From positions 806,001 to 870,000 of the forward strand of contig NZ_CP030038.1 of the NCBI RefSeq assembly GCF_015291725.1: a DNA stretch of 64,000 nt, written 5' to 3'. Both the position numbers and the translations under genes were made by a program. This document shows positions 17,986-26,670 of this stretch, one piece after another (the stretch's first letter is position 1; every line of letters begins with the position of its first letter). Origin of the DNA: Bradyrhizobium sp. CCBAU 51765 (GTDB taxonomy: Bacteria; Pseudomonadota; Alphaproteobacteria; Rhizobiales; Xanthobacteraceae). A model generated the notes under the pieces. It had not been told where the DNA came from. It searched no databases and was given only the letters and a program-made list of their open reading frames with translations.

Positions 17986-18294
17986 ATGTCCAGGTTTGTT
18001 TTGCTGCTGGCCTGCGCGGTGGTGCTTGCGGGCTGCGATGCCGTGAGCACGGTGACGGAAGGGTTCAAACAGTCGAAGGCGGTGGAGGCGGACCTCGAGC
18101 AGTCGACCGGGGTCAAGCCGGCGGTCGGCTTCAACTGGCACAACGGAAGGCTGGTGTCGGTGACGGTCCAATTCCCCCGTCTCTACCAGGACAAGCCGCT
18201 GAACGAACTCGCGGGCCTCGTCCGGGACGCCGTGACCAAGGATTTCAAGCAGACGCCGGAGAGGATTGTGCTTGCGTTTGCGGTCGACAAGTGA
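17986..18294 (+). CDS. small lipoprotein of unknown function
   Basis: A 102-residue protein with a clear lipoprotein signal: MSRFVLLLACAVVLAGC, lipobox LAGC with the acylated Cys at residue 17. Asp follows at +2, which in E. coli would favour inner-membrane retention. The mature part has a helical start and a beta-rich end (RLVSVTVQFPRLYQDKPLNEL). GGGTGGGGAA precedes the ATG. The function is unknown; the next gene on the strand encodes a Sel1 protein 76 bp away. Confidence 0.75.
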   Translation: MSRFVLLLACAVVLAGCDAVSTVTEGFKQSKAVEADLEQSTGVKPAVGFNWHNGRLVSVTVQFPRLYQDKPLNELAGLVRDAVTKDFKQTPERIVLAFAVDK

Positions 18295-18370
18295 CGGCCT
18301 GGCCGAATTTGAACTTTTCTTTCGTTCTGGTGACCAAGGCATGATGGCCAGACCGGATCGGGCTTTTGAT

Positions 18371-19075
18371 ATGAGATTCGTTGCCGTTACCTTCGCCTGC
18401 ATTCTCGGCCTCTCGATGCCCGCCGAGGCAAATGATGCGCGCACCTTCAATGCGATGGTGACCTTGGCCAATCGCGGAGATGCCGACGCGCAATATCATG
18501 TCGGCATGATGCACAATAACGGCATCGGCACGCCGCAGGATCGCAGCCAGGCCTTCGAATGGTTTCAGAAATCGGCCGCGGCCGACCACCCCCTGGGGGC
18601 CTACAAGCTCGGTTGTTATTATGACGGGCAAGGCGCGGGGGTCGTCGCAACCGACTCGGATCAAGCGCTGAAATACAAGCTCGTTTCGGCCAAGGCCGGC
18701 TATGCGCGAGCCCAGCACGACGTCGCCCTTATGTACGACCGGCAAGGCAATTCGGAAGAAGCGCTGAAATGGTGGAAGCTGGCAGGCGATCAGGGGCTTC
18801 CCGCCGCGCTCTTCAGCCTGTCCCGGGCGTATTCCGCGGGAAAGGGCACGCCGAGGGACCTGTCCCTGTCGTACGCCTATTTCAAGCTCTCGAAGGTCGC
18901 ACCGGCCAAGAATGTCAACGAGATGGCTTCGATGTTGTCCAAGCCGGAGCTCGAAAAGGCCGAGAAAATCGTTGCCGAATGGAAGCCGCAACCGACCGCT
19001 CTGACGCTCAAGGCATTCGCCGGCATCACAGCCGCGGAAGATCACTTGAAAGCTGCCAAGAACCAAGCGTTCTGA
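18371..19075 (+). CDS. Sel1-repeat (TPR-like) exported protein
   Basis: A 234-residue protein with signal peptide MRFVAVTFACILGLSMPAEA. Sel1-type repeats of about 36 residues follow: ANRGDADAQYHVGMMHNNG, ADHPLGAYKLGCYYDGQ, AKAGYARAQHDVALMYDRQG and GDQGLPAALFSLSRAYSAGKG, with the A-x-x-G-x-x-x-A spacing. Such solenoids mediate protein contacts in the periplasm. Starts at 18341 and 18344 are possible, but 18371 gives the proper leader. The stop lies only 6 bp from the end of a truncated radC copy on the other strand. Confidence 0.82.
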   Translation: MRFVAVTFACILGLSMPAEANDARTFNAMVTLANRGDADAQYHVGMMHNNGIGTPQDRSQAFEWFQKSAAADHPLGAYKLGCYYDGQGAGVVATDSDQALKYKLVSAKAGYARAQHDVALMYDRQGNSEEALKWWKLAGDQGLPAALFSLSRAYSAGKGTPRDLSLSYAYFKLSKVAPAKNVNEMASMLSKPELEKAEKIVAEWKPQPTALTLKAFAGITAAEDHLKAAKNQAF

Positions 19076-19081
19076 CTTGGC

Positions 19082-19252
19082 CTAGATCAACCGCAGCCCT
19101 TCAAGCTCGCGTGGCCCGCTCTTACCCACGATGATGTGGTCGTGCACGGCGATGCCGAGCGGCTTGGCGATGTCGATGATCGCTTCCGTCATCTGGATGT
19201 CGGCCTGCGAGGGTGACGGATCGCCCGACGGATGGTTGTGCATGACACGCTG
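19082..19252 (-). pseudogene. 5'-truncated duplicate of radC
   Basis: The minus strand encodes [14 protein letters not shown], then [19 protein letters not shown] and [10 protein letters not shown], then ends at TAG (19082-19084). This is the last 55 or so residues of RadC with the JAB metal motif [10 protein letters not shown] intact. Nucleotide similarity to the 3' end of the complete radC at 21153 is high over about 150 bp, but the C-terminus differs ([10 protein letters not shown] against [10 protein letters not shown]). Nothing upstream resembles the missing part of RadC, and no start exists. It lies as a direct repeat of the radC 3' end, with the GMC gene between. Confidence 0.85.
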
Positions 19253-19318
19253 CCTTTGTGCGTCACATTGAACACACGATCGATTTTCAAGTTCGGAACG
19301 TGGACAGGGGAATGCAAG

Positions 19319-19387
19319 ACGTGATCGATTGTGATCATCACGTTAGCACACGAAGATGCCTGTATAAGCCATTTCACTCACGAGTGA
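19319..19387. promoter_or_regulatory. two inverted repeats upstream of the GMC oxidoreductase gene
   Basis: ACGTGAT (19319-19325) and ATCACGT (19337-19343) form one inverted repeat; TCACT (19374-19378) and AGTGA (19383-19387) another. They lie 60-130 bp before the GMC start in a stretch of lower GC than its surroundings, and could be operator sites. No regulator gene is adjacent, so this is a weak call. Confidence 0.3.
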
Positions 19388-19445
19388 TCATCCGCGGACT
19401 TCAGCTCTCACCTCGAAGGACTAAACCATATCGAGGGAGAAGGAG

Positions 19446-21077
19446 ATGCTCACACACAGCCACATCATTGTCGGGGCCGGGTCCGCTGGCTGCACACTGG
19501 CTAGCCGCCTAACGGAGGACCCCGACACTCGCGTGCTTCTGCTGGAAGCCGGTAGCTGGGATCGTGATCTGCATATCCACATCCCGCTTCTGTGGCCCCG
19601 GATGTTTCTCAAACAGCGGAACGACTGGGGCTTCTTCACCGAGCCTGAAGCGAGCATGGGCGGCCGGCGCATCGAATTCGCGCGCGGCAAGGTCATCGGC
19701 GGTTCATCCTCGACCAACGCCATGGCCTATGTGCGTGGCCATCGCAGCGACTATGACCGCTGGGCGTCGGCCGGGCTTCCCGACTGGTCCTATGCGCACG
19801 TTCTTCCCTATTTCCGGCGGCAGGAGTCATGGGAAGGAGGTGCCGACGCCTGGCGCGGCGGCGACGGCCCGCTCACCACGTGCTTCAGCCGCTACCAGGA
19901 CCCCCTCGTGGACGCCTTCATGGTAGCGGGAGAAGCAGCCGGCCATCCGACCACACCGGACTACAACGGCGCACAACAGGAAGGCTTCGGCCGCTGGCAA
20001 TCGACCATCCGCCGTGGACGGAGATGCAGCGCGGCCGTTGCCTATCTGCGGCCGGCGCGGCGGCGTGGCCGGATCGACATCGTCACGGGTGCCCGGGCGA
20101 GCTCCATTATCTTCCAAGGCCGACGCGCGGTCGGCGTCGAGTACCTGCACGGCGGCAGGACGCAGACGGCACATGCCGATCGCGAGATCATCCTTGCCGC
20201 CGGCGTCATCGGTTCGCCGCATCTGTTGATGCTGTCGGGCATTGGCGATCCCGACGTGCTTCAGCGCCACGACGTTCCGGTCCGCATGGCGCTGCGCGGC
20301 GTCGGGCAGAACTTGCAGGACCACATCTCCGCGCCGGTCGCCTATGCTCGACGCGGCGCCGGTCCGTTGCACAGACGCATGCGCGCCGACCGGATCGCGA
20401 TCGATCTCGTGCGGCAGCAGCTGTTCGGCACCGGCATCGCGAGCGACCTGCCCGCGGCCGCCATGGCGTTCCTGAACACTGGGGTCGGCGGCAATGTGCC
20501 GGATGTGCAGTTCCTGTTCGTCGCGCTTCCCATGACGGCCGGACCCTACTTCAGTCCGGTCGTGAAGCCCTATGCCGATGGCTTCGCCTGCCGGGTCGCC
20601 CTGCTCAGGCCGGAGAGTCGGGGGCATCTGGAACTCGTTTCGCGCGATCCATCAACCGCCCCACGGATCGTGGGCAACTATCTCGCGACTGATCGCGACC
20701 GCATAGTCTTGCGCCAGGGCCTGCGGCTGGCACGCGACGTCGGGCATCAGCTTGTGCTGAAACCGTTCATCGCCGCCGAAGTGGCGCCGGGCCCGGACAA
20801 TTGGTCGGACGCCGGGCTCGACGCCCATATCGCGGCCACGGGTATCACCGTCCATCATCCGCTCGGCACGTGCCGCATGGGACCGGAAAGCGATGGAACG
20901 GCCGTTGTTGACAGCGAGTTGCGCGTTCATGGGGTTGAGAACCTTTGCGTTGTCGACGCATCGGTAATGCCGGACATGATTGGCGGTAACATCAACGCAG
21001 CAGTTATAATGATCGCGGAAAAGGCTTCTGATATCTTGCGAGGCAGGCCAGTCCTCGCTCCAATGCCCGGTTGTTGA
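19446..21077 (+). CDS. GMC family FAD-dependent oxidoreductase (choline dehydrogenase-like)
   Basis: A 543-residue flavoprotein. The N-terminal FAD motif is HIIVGAGSAGCTLASRL, followed by LLLEAG. The GMC signature 1 region is RGKVIGGSSSTNAMAYVRG near residue 80. Signature 2 is AAGVIGSPHLLMLSGIG, and the C-terminal active-site region is HHPLGTCRMG with a downstream GGNINAAVIMIAE. All family landmarks are present, so it is likely active on an alcohol; choline dehydrogenase homology does not prove choline use. GAGGGAGAAGGAG precedes the ATG. It lies between a truncated radC copy and complete radC, indicating arrival by insertion. Confidence 0.88.
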   Translation: MLTHSHIIVGAGSAGCTLASRLTEDPDTRVLLLEAGSWDRDLHIHIPLLWPRMFLKQRNDWGFFTEPEASMGGRRIEFARGKVIGGSSSTNAMAYVRGHRSDYDRWASAGLPDWSYAHVLPYFRRQESWEGGADAWRGGDGPLTTCFSRYQDPLVDAFMVAGEAAGHPTTPDYNGAQQEGFGRWQSTIRRGRRCSAAVAYLRPARRRGRIDIVTGARASSIIFQGRRAVGVEYLHGGRTQTAHADREIILAAGVIGSPHLLMLSGIGDPDVLQRHDVPVRMALRGVGQNLQDHISAPVAYARRGAGPLHRRMRADRIAIDLVRQQLFGTGIASDLPAAAMAFLNTGVGGNVPDVQFLFVALPMTAGPYFSPVVKPYADGFACRVALLRPESRGHLELVSRDPSTAPRIVGNYLATDRDRIVLRQGLRLARDVGHQLVLKPFIAAEVAPGPDNWSDAGLDAHIAATGITVHHPLGTCRMGPESDGTAVVDSELRVHGVENLCVVDASVMPDMIGGNINAAVIMIAEKASDILRGRPVLAPMPGC

Positions 21078-21152
21078 GGGACTCTCCCAATGCGTCGTTC
21101 TGCGAGTTTCGCGGTCAGGTTCGCTCTAGCTGGCCCCGGGAGTCCGCGACAT

Positions 21153-21866
21153 TCAGATAAGCCGCATCCCGCGCAGGCTCGCATGCCCGCTCTTGCCGAC
21201 GATGATGTGGTCGTGCACGGCAATCCCGAGCGGTTTTGCGATGTCGATGATCGCCTTGGTCATCTGAATGTCGGCCTGCGAGGGCGAGGGATCGCCGCTG
21301 GGGTGGTTGTGCACCAGGATCAGCGCGGTCGCCGATAATTCCAGCGCGCGCTTGATCACCTCGCGCGGATAGACCGGGGTGTGGTCGACCGTGCCGGTCT
21401 GCTGCACCTCGTCGGCGATCAGCTGGTTGCGCTTGTCGAGGAACAGCAGGCGGAATTGCTCCTTGTCGGCAAATGCCATGCTGGTGCGGCAATAGTCGAT
21501 CACCTCGTTCCAGGACGACAGCGCATTGCGGCTGTTGACGCCGCCCTTGGCGACGCGATGCGCCGCCGCGGCGATCAGCTTCAGCTGGTTGATCGCGGAT
21601 TCGCCGACCCCGTCGACCTCGCGCAGGCGCGCCACCGGCGCATGCACGACCTCGGCGAAGGAGCCGAACGTCTTGATCAGTATTTTCGCCAGCGGCTTGG
21701 TGTCGCGCCGCGGCAGCGCCGGAAACAGCGCCATCTCCAGCAGCTCGTAATCGCTGAGCGCATCCGCGCCTGCGCTGTAGAAGCGTTCGCGCAGCCGCTC
21801 GCGATGGCCGTGATAGTGCGGCGCGTCCTCAGGCTTGCTCTTGTCGTGGTCGGACTTGGCGGGCAT
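21153..21866 (-). CDS. radC: RadC family JAB-domain protein
   Basis: A 237-residue protein with an N-terminal helix-hairpin-helix-like region ([20 protein letters not shown]) and a C-terminal RadC/JAB metalloprotease-like domain. The metal motif [16 protein letters not shown] is intact. Despite the name, the family has no proven DNA-repair role. The ATG at 21866 starts [14 protein letters not shown]; the frame is open to 22013 with a less protein-like extension. The last 150 or so bases are duplicated at 19082-19252. The gene is convergent with the GMC gene and divergent from the AraC regulator. Confidence 0.88.
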   Translation of the reverse strand: MPAKSDHDKSKPEDAPHYHGHRERLRERFYSAGADALSDYELLEMALFPALPRRDTKPLAKILIKTFGSFAEVVHAPVARLREVDGVGESAINQLKLIAAAAHRVAKGGVNSRNALSSWNEVIDYCRTSMAFADKEQFRLLFLDKRNQLIADEVQQTGTVDHTPVYPREVIKRALELSATALILVHNHPSGDPSPSQADIQMTKAIIDIAKPLGIAVHDHIIVGKSGHASLRGMRLI

Positions 21867-22108
21867 TGGCCGCCAGCATTGCCGGGGAACTGCGTTTTTG
21901 CAACCGTCAATTGCGCCTGCCGATCGCCGTTCGCCCGCGCAGCGGCGCAGGAGGCGGGCGGCGGTGCCGCGTCCGGCGGTCGTCTCCGCGCGGCGATCGT
22001 CGTCAATTGTCATCGCGCGCCACCTTGCCGTCGTTTCCGAAAGCCGGTTGTGATAACATGAATTGTCGGATGTTGGTCTTACGGTGGCGCCGAAACGGGA
22101 AGCCGTCG

Positions 22109-22915
22109 ATGGATGTCAGACGAAGGATTCCTCACACAGCGCTTCGTAGCCTCGTTCGCTCGTTCGAGGAACGGCGCGGAGCATTGGGCCCCGACAGGCT
22201 GACGTGGCCGCTGACGGCACGGCCCCACCAGATCATAGACATCTATCTGGGCGATCCATTCCGTCTTCGAATTGATGGAGGCCCCCTGCAAGCGGCCCCC
22301 GAAACGGTCGTGGTCGGTCCGCAAGGGTCGCGCCGTATCCAGCTCTACGCGTCTGGAGAGGTTCACATCTTCAACATTCTGCTGCAGCCGGCTGCACTCA
22401 ACCGCCTCGTCGGCGTGGATATGACGTCGCTCGTCAATGAAGGCATTCCGGCCTGCGACGTGCTCGGCAGGCGTGCAATGTTGCTGAGCGACGCCGTTCG
22501 TCTGGCTGCGGACTTCGACTCGCGCGTTGCCGCGGCAGAACGTTGGTTCGGGATGATGCAGGATGGCAGTTCAGCTCAGGATGGGATCGATCATGCGTCG
22601 CGTCTGCTGCTGGAATCCCGCGGTCGCGTCCGTATCGACCATCTCGTGAGGCAATCGGGTCTAAGTGCCCGCCATTTCCAGCGACGGTTCACCGCCCAGG
22701 TGGGTCTGTCCCCCAAACTTTACGCGCGCACGGTCAGGTTCGACGCAACCTTGACGGCCCATCGCAATCAGCCGGCAAAACCGTGGACCGGCATCATTCA
22801 CGCAGCGGGATATTTCGATCAGGCGCATTTCATCCGTGAATGCCATGCGTTGGTCGGCGTCGGACCAAGTCATTTCGTCGGCGACTGGGAGAACATTTTT
22901 TCTCCGGATGGCTGA
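22109..22915 (+). CDS. AraC family transcriptional regulator
   Basis: A 268-residue regulator. The C-terminal third holds the AraC double helix-turn-helix: [20 protein letters not shown], then [16 protein letters not shown] and [23 protein letters not shown]. The N-terminal part resembles the ligand-binding half of AraC proteins related to YqhC/DUF6597. ATG 22109 follows GGGAAG; ATGs at 22058 and 22070 are alternatives. The MBL-fold gene starts 125 bp downstream on the same strand and may be a target or co-transcribed (inference). Confidence 0.82.
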   Translation: MDVRRRIPHTALRSLVRSFEERRGALGPDRLTWPLTARPHQIIDIYLGDPFRLRIDGGPLQAAPETVVVGPQGSRRIQLYASGEVHIFNILLQPAALNRLVGVDMTSLVNEGIPACDVLGRRAMLLSDAVRLAADFDSRVAAAERWFGMMQDGSSAQDGIDHASRLLLESRGRVRIDHLVRQSGLSARHFQRRFTAQVGLSPKLYARTVRFDATLTAHRNQPAKPWTGIIHAAGYFDQAHFIRECHALVGVGPSHFVGDWENIFSPDG

Positions 22916-23040
22916 AATATACAAGCGCGCCGGTCGAAGGCGGCTATTTTCTATCGCACGAGAAGGTGCGCCCGATGTGGGCATGGATAGTGCTCGGGTC
23001 GGAACGCATGATCGATGCGACCAGGCAAAGGGCTGTTTCG

Positions 23041-24072
23041 ATGGCGGCAAGTGGCGGGATGAACTCCCGGCGATGCATTCTGGCAGGTATCGCGGCGATG
23101 TTGGCGCTGGTCTCGTCGAGATCCGGCACCGCGTTTGCGGAAGACAAGCCTCCAATGTCCAGAGACATCGTGGTGACGCTGCTCGGGACGGGTGCGCCGC
23201 TGCCAAGTCCCGTACGTTTCGGGCCGGCAACGCTGGTCCAGGCCGGCGGACTGAATCTGCTTTTCGACGCTGGGCGGGGCGTTACGGTGCGCCTGTTTCA
23301 GCTAGGCATGTCTTCCGGCAGTGGTATCGATGCCGTCTTCCTCACTCATTATCATTCAGACCACGTCGCCGGATTGCCTGATCTCTGGATGACGGGATAT
23401 ATGTTTGGACCGTTTGGATCTCGCGCCAAGGCCATGCGGCTGTGGGGGCCATCGGACGGAACGGGCGCGGCGAGTGGTGTGGCGAAGATCGCCAAAGGCC
23501 TGGCCGAGGCCTTCTCCGACGATGTGCGAATCCGTCAGTTGGACGAACATATTTCTGCGGCCGCCACCCAGATCGAAGTCCACGATTTCCACGGAGATCG
23601 TGTCGTGTTCGACGAAGCCGGAGTCAAGGTCACCGCGTTTGCGGTCAACCACGGCGACCTCATCAAGCCATCTGTGGGCTATCGGATCGACTACGAAACA
23701 AGGTCTGTCACCATTTCAGGCGACACGAAGTTCGACGAAAACCTGATCAGGCACGCGACGGGAACGGACCTCTTGATCCATGAAGTTTTTGCGATGTCGG
23801 AGCAAATGGCAAAACTGCCGCAACTCAAGCCCATCGCGGCTCATCACACCTCTCCCGAGGAAGCCGGGACGGTTTTTTCCCGGGTGAAGCCGAAGCTCGC
23901 AGCCTATTCGCACATCGTCCTTCTGGGCACGGACGTGCGTGAGCTCCTGACGCGGACGCAAAGCACCTACCAGGGGCCGCTGGAGGTTGGAGAAGATCTG
24001 ATGCGCTTCACGATCGGTGATCGCGTGGTCACGAAGAGATGGCACACCGAGCTTCGAAAGTATCCAGATTAG
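23041..24072 (+). CDS. exported MBL-fold metal-dependent hydrolase
   Basis: A 343-residue protein with a likely signal peptide (CILAGIAAMLALVSS, cleaved after TAFA). The metallo-beta-lactamase fold shows GTGAPLPSPVRFGPA, the metal-binding THYHSDHVAGLPD, then ISGDTKFDENL and AHHTSPEEAG. The pattern resembles the RNase Z/arylsulfatase-like branch, but with export the substrate is unlikely to be RNA. The start is uncertain: 23041 has AAAGGG in front, while 22975, 23008 and 23059 are in frame. It follows the AraC regulator gene on the same strand. Confidence 0.8.
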   Translation: MAASGGMNSRRCILAGIAAMLALVSSRSGTAFAEDKPPMSRDIVVTLLGTGAPLPSPVRFGPATLVQAGGLNLLFDAGRGVTVRLFQLGMSSGSGIDAVFLTHYHSDHVAGLPDLWMTGYMFGPFGSRAKAMRLWGPSDGTGAASGVAKIAKGLAEAFSDDVRIRQLDEHISAAATQIEVHDFHGDRVVFDEAGVKVTAFAVNHGDLIKPSVGYRIDYETRSVTISGDTKFDENLIRHATGTDLLIHEVFAMSEQMAKLPQLKPIAAHHTSPEEAGTVFSRVKPKLAAYSHIVLLGTDVRELLTRTQSTYQGPLEVGEDLMRFTIGDRVVTKRWHTELRKYPD

Positions 24073-24151
24073 ATCATCTTTCTCCACCGCAGGGGAGAGA
24101 TGAACACGGATAGCCCGCTGAACCGCATTCCATCAAAACGGTACTCGCATC

Positions 24152-24191
24152 CGTCATTCCGGGCTCGACTTCGTCGCGCCCCGGAATGACG
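24152..24191. repeat. short inverted repeat between convergent genes
   Basis: CGTCATTCCGGG (24152-24163) pairs with CCCGGAATGACG (24180-24191), a 12-bp perfect stem with a 16-nt loop. It lies between the convergent MBL-hydrolase and map genes and may act as a bidirectional terminator. It shares the GTCATTCCGGG arms with elements at 28472 and 55747. Confidence 0.65.
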
Positions 24192-24215
24192 ACGGAGATG
24201 GACTGGTGTCGGCAA

Positions 24216-25034
24216 TCACCCGATCTGCTTCTCGCCGTGCCGCTCCGACAGCGTGAAGATCTCGACGCCCGTCGCGGTGACGCCGACGGAGTGCTCGAAC
24301 TGCGCCGACAGCGAGCGGTCGCGGGTGACTGCGGTCCAGCCGTCGGAGAGGATCTTCACGTGCGGCTTGCCGAGATTGATCATCGGCTCGATGGTGAAGA
24401 ACATGCCGGGCTTGAGCTGCACACCCTCGCCGGGCCGGCCGACATGGATGATGTTCGGCTCGTCGTGGAACATGCGCCCCAAACCGTGGCCGCAGAAATC
24501 GCGCACCACGCTCATGCCCTGCGGCTCGACGAAGCTCTGGATGGCATGGCCGATGTCGCCGGTGGTGGCGCCGGGCTTCACGGCGGCGATGCCGCGCATC
24601 ATCGCTTCATAGGTGACCTCGATCAGCCGCTCGGCCTTGCGCGCGATCGGGCCGATCGCATACATCCGGCTGGAATCGCCATACCAGCCGTCGACGATGA
24701 AGGTGACGTCGATGTTGACGATGTCGCCTTCCTTCAGCGGCCGGTCGCCGGGCATGCCGTGGCAGACCACGTGGTTGAGCGAGGTGCAGGTCGAGTAGCG
24801 GTAGCCGCGATACATCAGCGTCGCCGGATAGGCGCCGTGGCTGAAGGCGAAGTCGCGGACGAATTCGTCGATTCTGGAGGTCGGCACGCCCGGCCCGACG
24901 ATGTCGGTGAGCTCGTCGAGGCATTTTGCCACCAGCGCGCCCGCCTTGCGCATGCCGGCAAAGGCGCTCGGCCCATGCAGCTTGATCTGTCCGGTCTTGC
25001 GCAGGGAGGTATCGGTGGCTTCGACGTAGCTCAT
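24216..25034 (-). CDS. map: type I methionine aminopeptidase
   Basis: A 272-residue cytosolic enzyme that removes the initiator Met from new proteins. The five metal ligands are visible: Asp in VNIDVTFIVDGW, Asp in YGDSSRMY, His in DFCGHGLGRMFH, Glu in FTIEPM and Glu in SAQFEHS. The substrate-side His lies in NHVVCHGMP. The ATG at 25034 (MSYVEATDTSLRK) follows GAGGAAGA. Length is slightly over the usual 250-265 because of a short N-terminal extension. The next gene upstream on this strand encodes an MscS channel 111 bp away. Confidence 0.95.
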   Translation of the reverse strand: MSYVEATDTSLRKTGQIKLHGPSAFAGMRKAGALVAKCLDELTDIVGPGVPTSRIDEFVRDFAFSHGAYPATLMYRGYRYSTCTSLNHVVCHGMPGDRPLKEGDIVNIDVTFIVDGWYGDSSRMYAIGPIARKAERLIEVTYEAMMRGIAAVKPGATTGDIGHAIQSFVEPQGMSVVRDFCGHGLGRMFHDEPNIIHVGRPGEGVQLKPGMFFTIEPMINLGKPHVKILSDGWTAVTRDRSLSAQFEHSVGVTATGVEIFTLSERHGEKQIG

Positions 25035-25145
25035 GCGGATGCGGTCTTCCTCGATGTCGGTGGAAAGGCTTGATTTCAGGCCCCAATTTAATGATTGGCG
25101 GCCTTCATGCAAGCCGAGCCTGCCGGCCCTGGGTGCGAAAGCGGC

Positions 25146-26462
25146 CTAATTCGGGACTTCTACGGTGGTTTCCACGGGGAGGGCGCCGCCGCGGATGCGG
25201 ATTTCGCGGACCGGATAGGGAACCCGGATGCCCTCGCGCTTGAACGCCTCCCACAGCTCCAGCATCACGTCGCTCTTGACCTTGTCCATGCCGTCGGGGT
25301 CGGCGATCCAGAAGGTCAGCGAGAACTTCATGCCGGCTTCCGCGAACTCGGTCAGGATGCAGGTCGGCGGCTTGCCCTTCTGCGCCCGCGGATGGGCGGC
25401 GGCGGTCTCGGCGGCGAGCGTGCAGACGAGGCGCGGGTCGGCGTCGTAATTGGTGCCGAAGGCGATCTTCACCAGCGTGTTCTTGTCGGTATAGGTCCAG
25501 TTGACGACCTTCTGCGTCACCAGATCCTCGTTCGGCACCAGGAATTCGCGGCCGTCGCCGGCGGCGACGGAAATATAGCGCGTCTTCATCGCGCTGATGC
25601 GACCGGTATTGTCGCCGATGGTGACGAGATCGCCGGGCTTCACCGACTTGTCGGCGAGCAGGATGATGCCCGAGATGAAATTGGCCACGATCTTCTGCAG
25701 GCCGATACCGATGCCGACGCCGACCGCGCCGGAAAACACCGCGAGCGCCGACAGGTCGATCCCGACGGCGCCGAGCGCGATCACGATCGCGACCGTGAGC
25801 AGCCCGATGCGGATGATCTTGACCAGCAGCACCTGCACCGACGGCGTCAGATCGGTGGTCGCGTTGATCCGGCTCTCGGCAAAATTGCTCGCGATGTTGG
25901 TGGCCCAGAGGGCGATGAGGAGGAGCGCACCGGCCTTGAGTGCCAGCAGCGGAGTCAGCCTGAGGCCGCCGAGCACGATCGCGAAGGAATCGAGCACGTC
26001 GACCGTCGCGTCGAGCTGGCCGAGGATGGAGAGCGCGGCGACGAACCACGCCGTGATCGAGACCAGCTTGACGATGAAGGCGTTGCGCAGCACCGAGGTC
26101 ACGAGCCGGATCACGAGCCAGGCGAAGCCCAGCTTGGCTGCGACCATCAGGAGATAGCTGCGGCTCGGCCAGGTCGCGTGGTACATCACCACGCGCGAGA
26201 TGATCACGAGCAGCGTGAACACCGCCGTCGAGGCGCTGGAGACCATCACCCGGACGAAATGCCGGAGCGGCAGCGGCAGCCGCATCGCCAGCGAGGTCAT
26301 GTCGATGCGGCTGCGAATCGCGGTCTCCGCGGCATAGGCGATGCCGGCGGCCGCCAGGATGAGACCGAATTGCAGGTAGAACCAGGGTGAGGAGATTTCC
26401 GCCCCGACGCTGCGTGCGGTCGTCTGCACGAACTCCATGAAGTCTTTGAGGTCCATGTCCAT
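25146..26462 (-). CDS. MscS family mechanosensitive ion channel
   Basis: A 438-residue inner-membrane protein. Several helices (about five) precede the MscS core, whose pore helix is GAVGVGIGIGLQKIVANFIS with Gly-rich packing. The beta domain follows (LLADKSVKPGDLVTIGDNTG) and then the alpha/beta cage with FLVPNEDLVTQKVVNWT. Longer than E. coli MscS (286 aa) owing to extra N-terminal helices. It is expected to open on hypo-osmotic shock. ATGs at 26462 and 26456 are both possible. It is divergent from the K+/H+ antiporter gene, a neighbour also concerned with ion balance. Confidence 0.9.
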   Translation of the reverse strand: MDMDLKDFMEFVQTTARSVGAEISSPWFYLQFGLILAAAGIAYAAETAIRSRIDMTSLAMRLPLPLRHFVRVMVSSASTAVFTLLVIISRVVMYHATWPSRSYLLMVAAKLGFAWLVIRLVTSVLRNAFIVKLVSITAWFVAALSILGQLDATVDVLDSFAIVLGGLRLTPLLALKAGALLLIALWATNIASNFAESRINATTDLTPSVQVLLVKIIRIGLLTVAIVIALGAVGIDLSALAVFSGAVGVGIGIGLQKIVANFISGIILLADKSVKPGDLVTIGDNTGRISAMKTRYISVAAGDGREFLVPNEDLVTQKVVNWTYTDKNTLVKIAFGTNYDADPRLVCTLAAETAAAHPRAQKGKPPTCILTEFAEAGMKFSLTFWIADPDGMDKVKSDVMLELWEAFKREGIRVPYPVREIRIRGGALPVETTVEVPN

Positions 26463-26670
26463 CGGTCTCGTCGGCAAGCGGGGGAGGAATTGATTCGAGG
26501 GAGCCGCAAAATCCCACAAGGGGCGCGGCCGGACCATCGATACACCGTCAAGTGAAGCGCGTTAAGGCCGCAAAATGCGGGCAGATTGCCTCGAACCACG
26601 GAAAATGGGTTGGCGCGCGAGTCCGGCGACGATAAGGATGCAATCCCAGCGATTTTTACCCGGAAGGTGG

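Noticed and set aside
19189..19377. Small minus-strand frame over the truncated radC copy
   Set aside because: It is in a different frame from the RadC remnant and has no family features.
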